From Sphingomonadales bacterium (GTDB lineage Bacteria; Pseudomonadota; Alphaproteobacteria; Sphingomonadales; Sphingomonadaceae), in NCBI GenBank assembly GCA_009995225.1, contig JAACPW010000002.1, positions 157,515-221,514 on the forward strand: a DNA stretch of 64,000 bases, written 5' to 3'. Shown here one piece after another: positions 63,531 to 64,000 of this stretch. Position 1 is the first letter of the stretch, and every line of letters starts with the position of its first letter. The notes beneath the pieces are model-generated. The model made no database searches and had not been told where the DNA came from. It was given only the letters and a program-made list of their open reading frames with translations. Position numbers and translations under genes: made by a program.

Positions 63531-63917
63531 ATGATCATCGCTACAGATTTAGGGCAGCCGCGTCCGCGCGCATTCGTCGATCTCGCAACCGCTTCAGACC
63601 GCTTCATTGGCGCCGAGGTCTATCCGAATGATCACGGTGACCCCACTCGCATATTCGAGATCAAGGGTCGATGTGCGTGGCTGCTCGGCATTCCCAAACC
63701 TGCACACCATGGCGGCTACATGGTCCGTTATCCCGAGGAAATGGAAATTAGGGGCGCTCTAGCGAATGAGCTCAAGGCTAAGTTTCGCGGGAGCGCTTGG
63801 ACCATCGAGACGATGAACATTCTTCCAGGGCGGTTCTTCCGACGAATGGCTAGGCCAAGCCACCAACACCCCGGCGACTTCCCTACCCCGTTCCCGAACT
63901 CCACTCTGGACTTGTAA
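63531..63917 (+). CDS. Hypothetical protein, probably truncated at its C-terminus by an IS
   Basis: Open ORF whose stop codon lies in TTGTAACGG at the inferred IS end. Confidence 0.5.
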   Translation: MIIATDLGQPRPRAFVDLATASDRFIGAEVYPNDHGDPTRIFEIKGRCAWLLGIPKPAHHGGYMVRYPEEMEIRGALANELKAKFRGSAWTIETMNILPGRFFRRMARPSHQHPGDFPTPFPNSTLDL

Positions 63918-64000
63918 CGGTTTTGCGCCGGTCACCGATCTCTTTATGCCACCTTGGCCTCGAATGCGAGCGGGCTGATGCCGCCCAGATATGAGTGGCG
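63913..64000 (-). mobile_element. IS3-family-like insertion sequence end, with C-terminus of transposase OrfB (continues past the window)
   Basis: Minus strand 64000..63944 translates RHSYLGGISPLAFEAKVA*, typical of IS3 OrfB C-termini; candidate terminus TGTAACGGTTTTGCGCCGGTCACC. Confidence 0.8.

Overview
The window is a 64 kb, GC-rich, densely packed segment of an alphaproteobacterial chromosome. Protein character suggests Sphingomonadales, but this was inferred without a search. Most of it is ordinary core genome: dnaJ-dnaK, grpE-hrcA, rph-rdgB-hemW-xerC, gshB-yraN-rsmI, parE, tyrS, cysK, hisI, ppdK, glyQS, rplY-pth-ychF, mutL, mreBCD-mrdA-rodA and a tRNA-Lys(CTT). I see no CRISPR array, prophage, BGC or recognisable defence system. 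The signals most worth a second look are: (1) two different-length palindromic repeat elements (93 and 81 bp) inserted in frame inside glyS; (2) an unclassified, highly structured candidate ncRNA with a strong terminator between hisI and comF; (3) a 16-bp parS-like site (TGTTTCACGTGGAACA) between moxR and a chemoreceptor gene; (4) a promoter upstream of a UrcA-family gene with GTCAGG..TGAC palindromes spaced 40 bp apart at the -35 and +1 regions; (5) an IS3-type transposase end at the right edge whose terminal TGTAA appears to supply the stop codon of the adjacent ORF, downstream of tRNA-Lys. All calls come from reading the sequence and ORF track; no database search was run.
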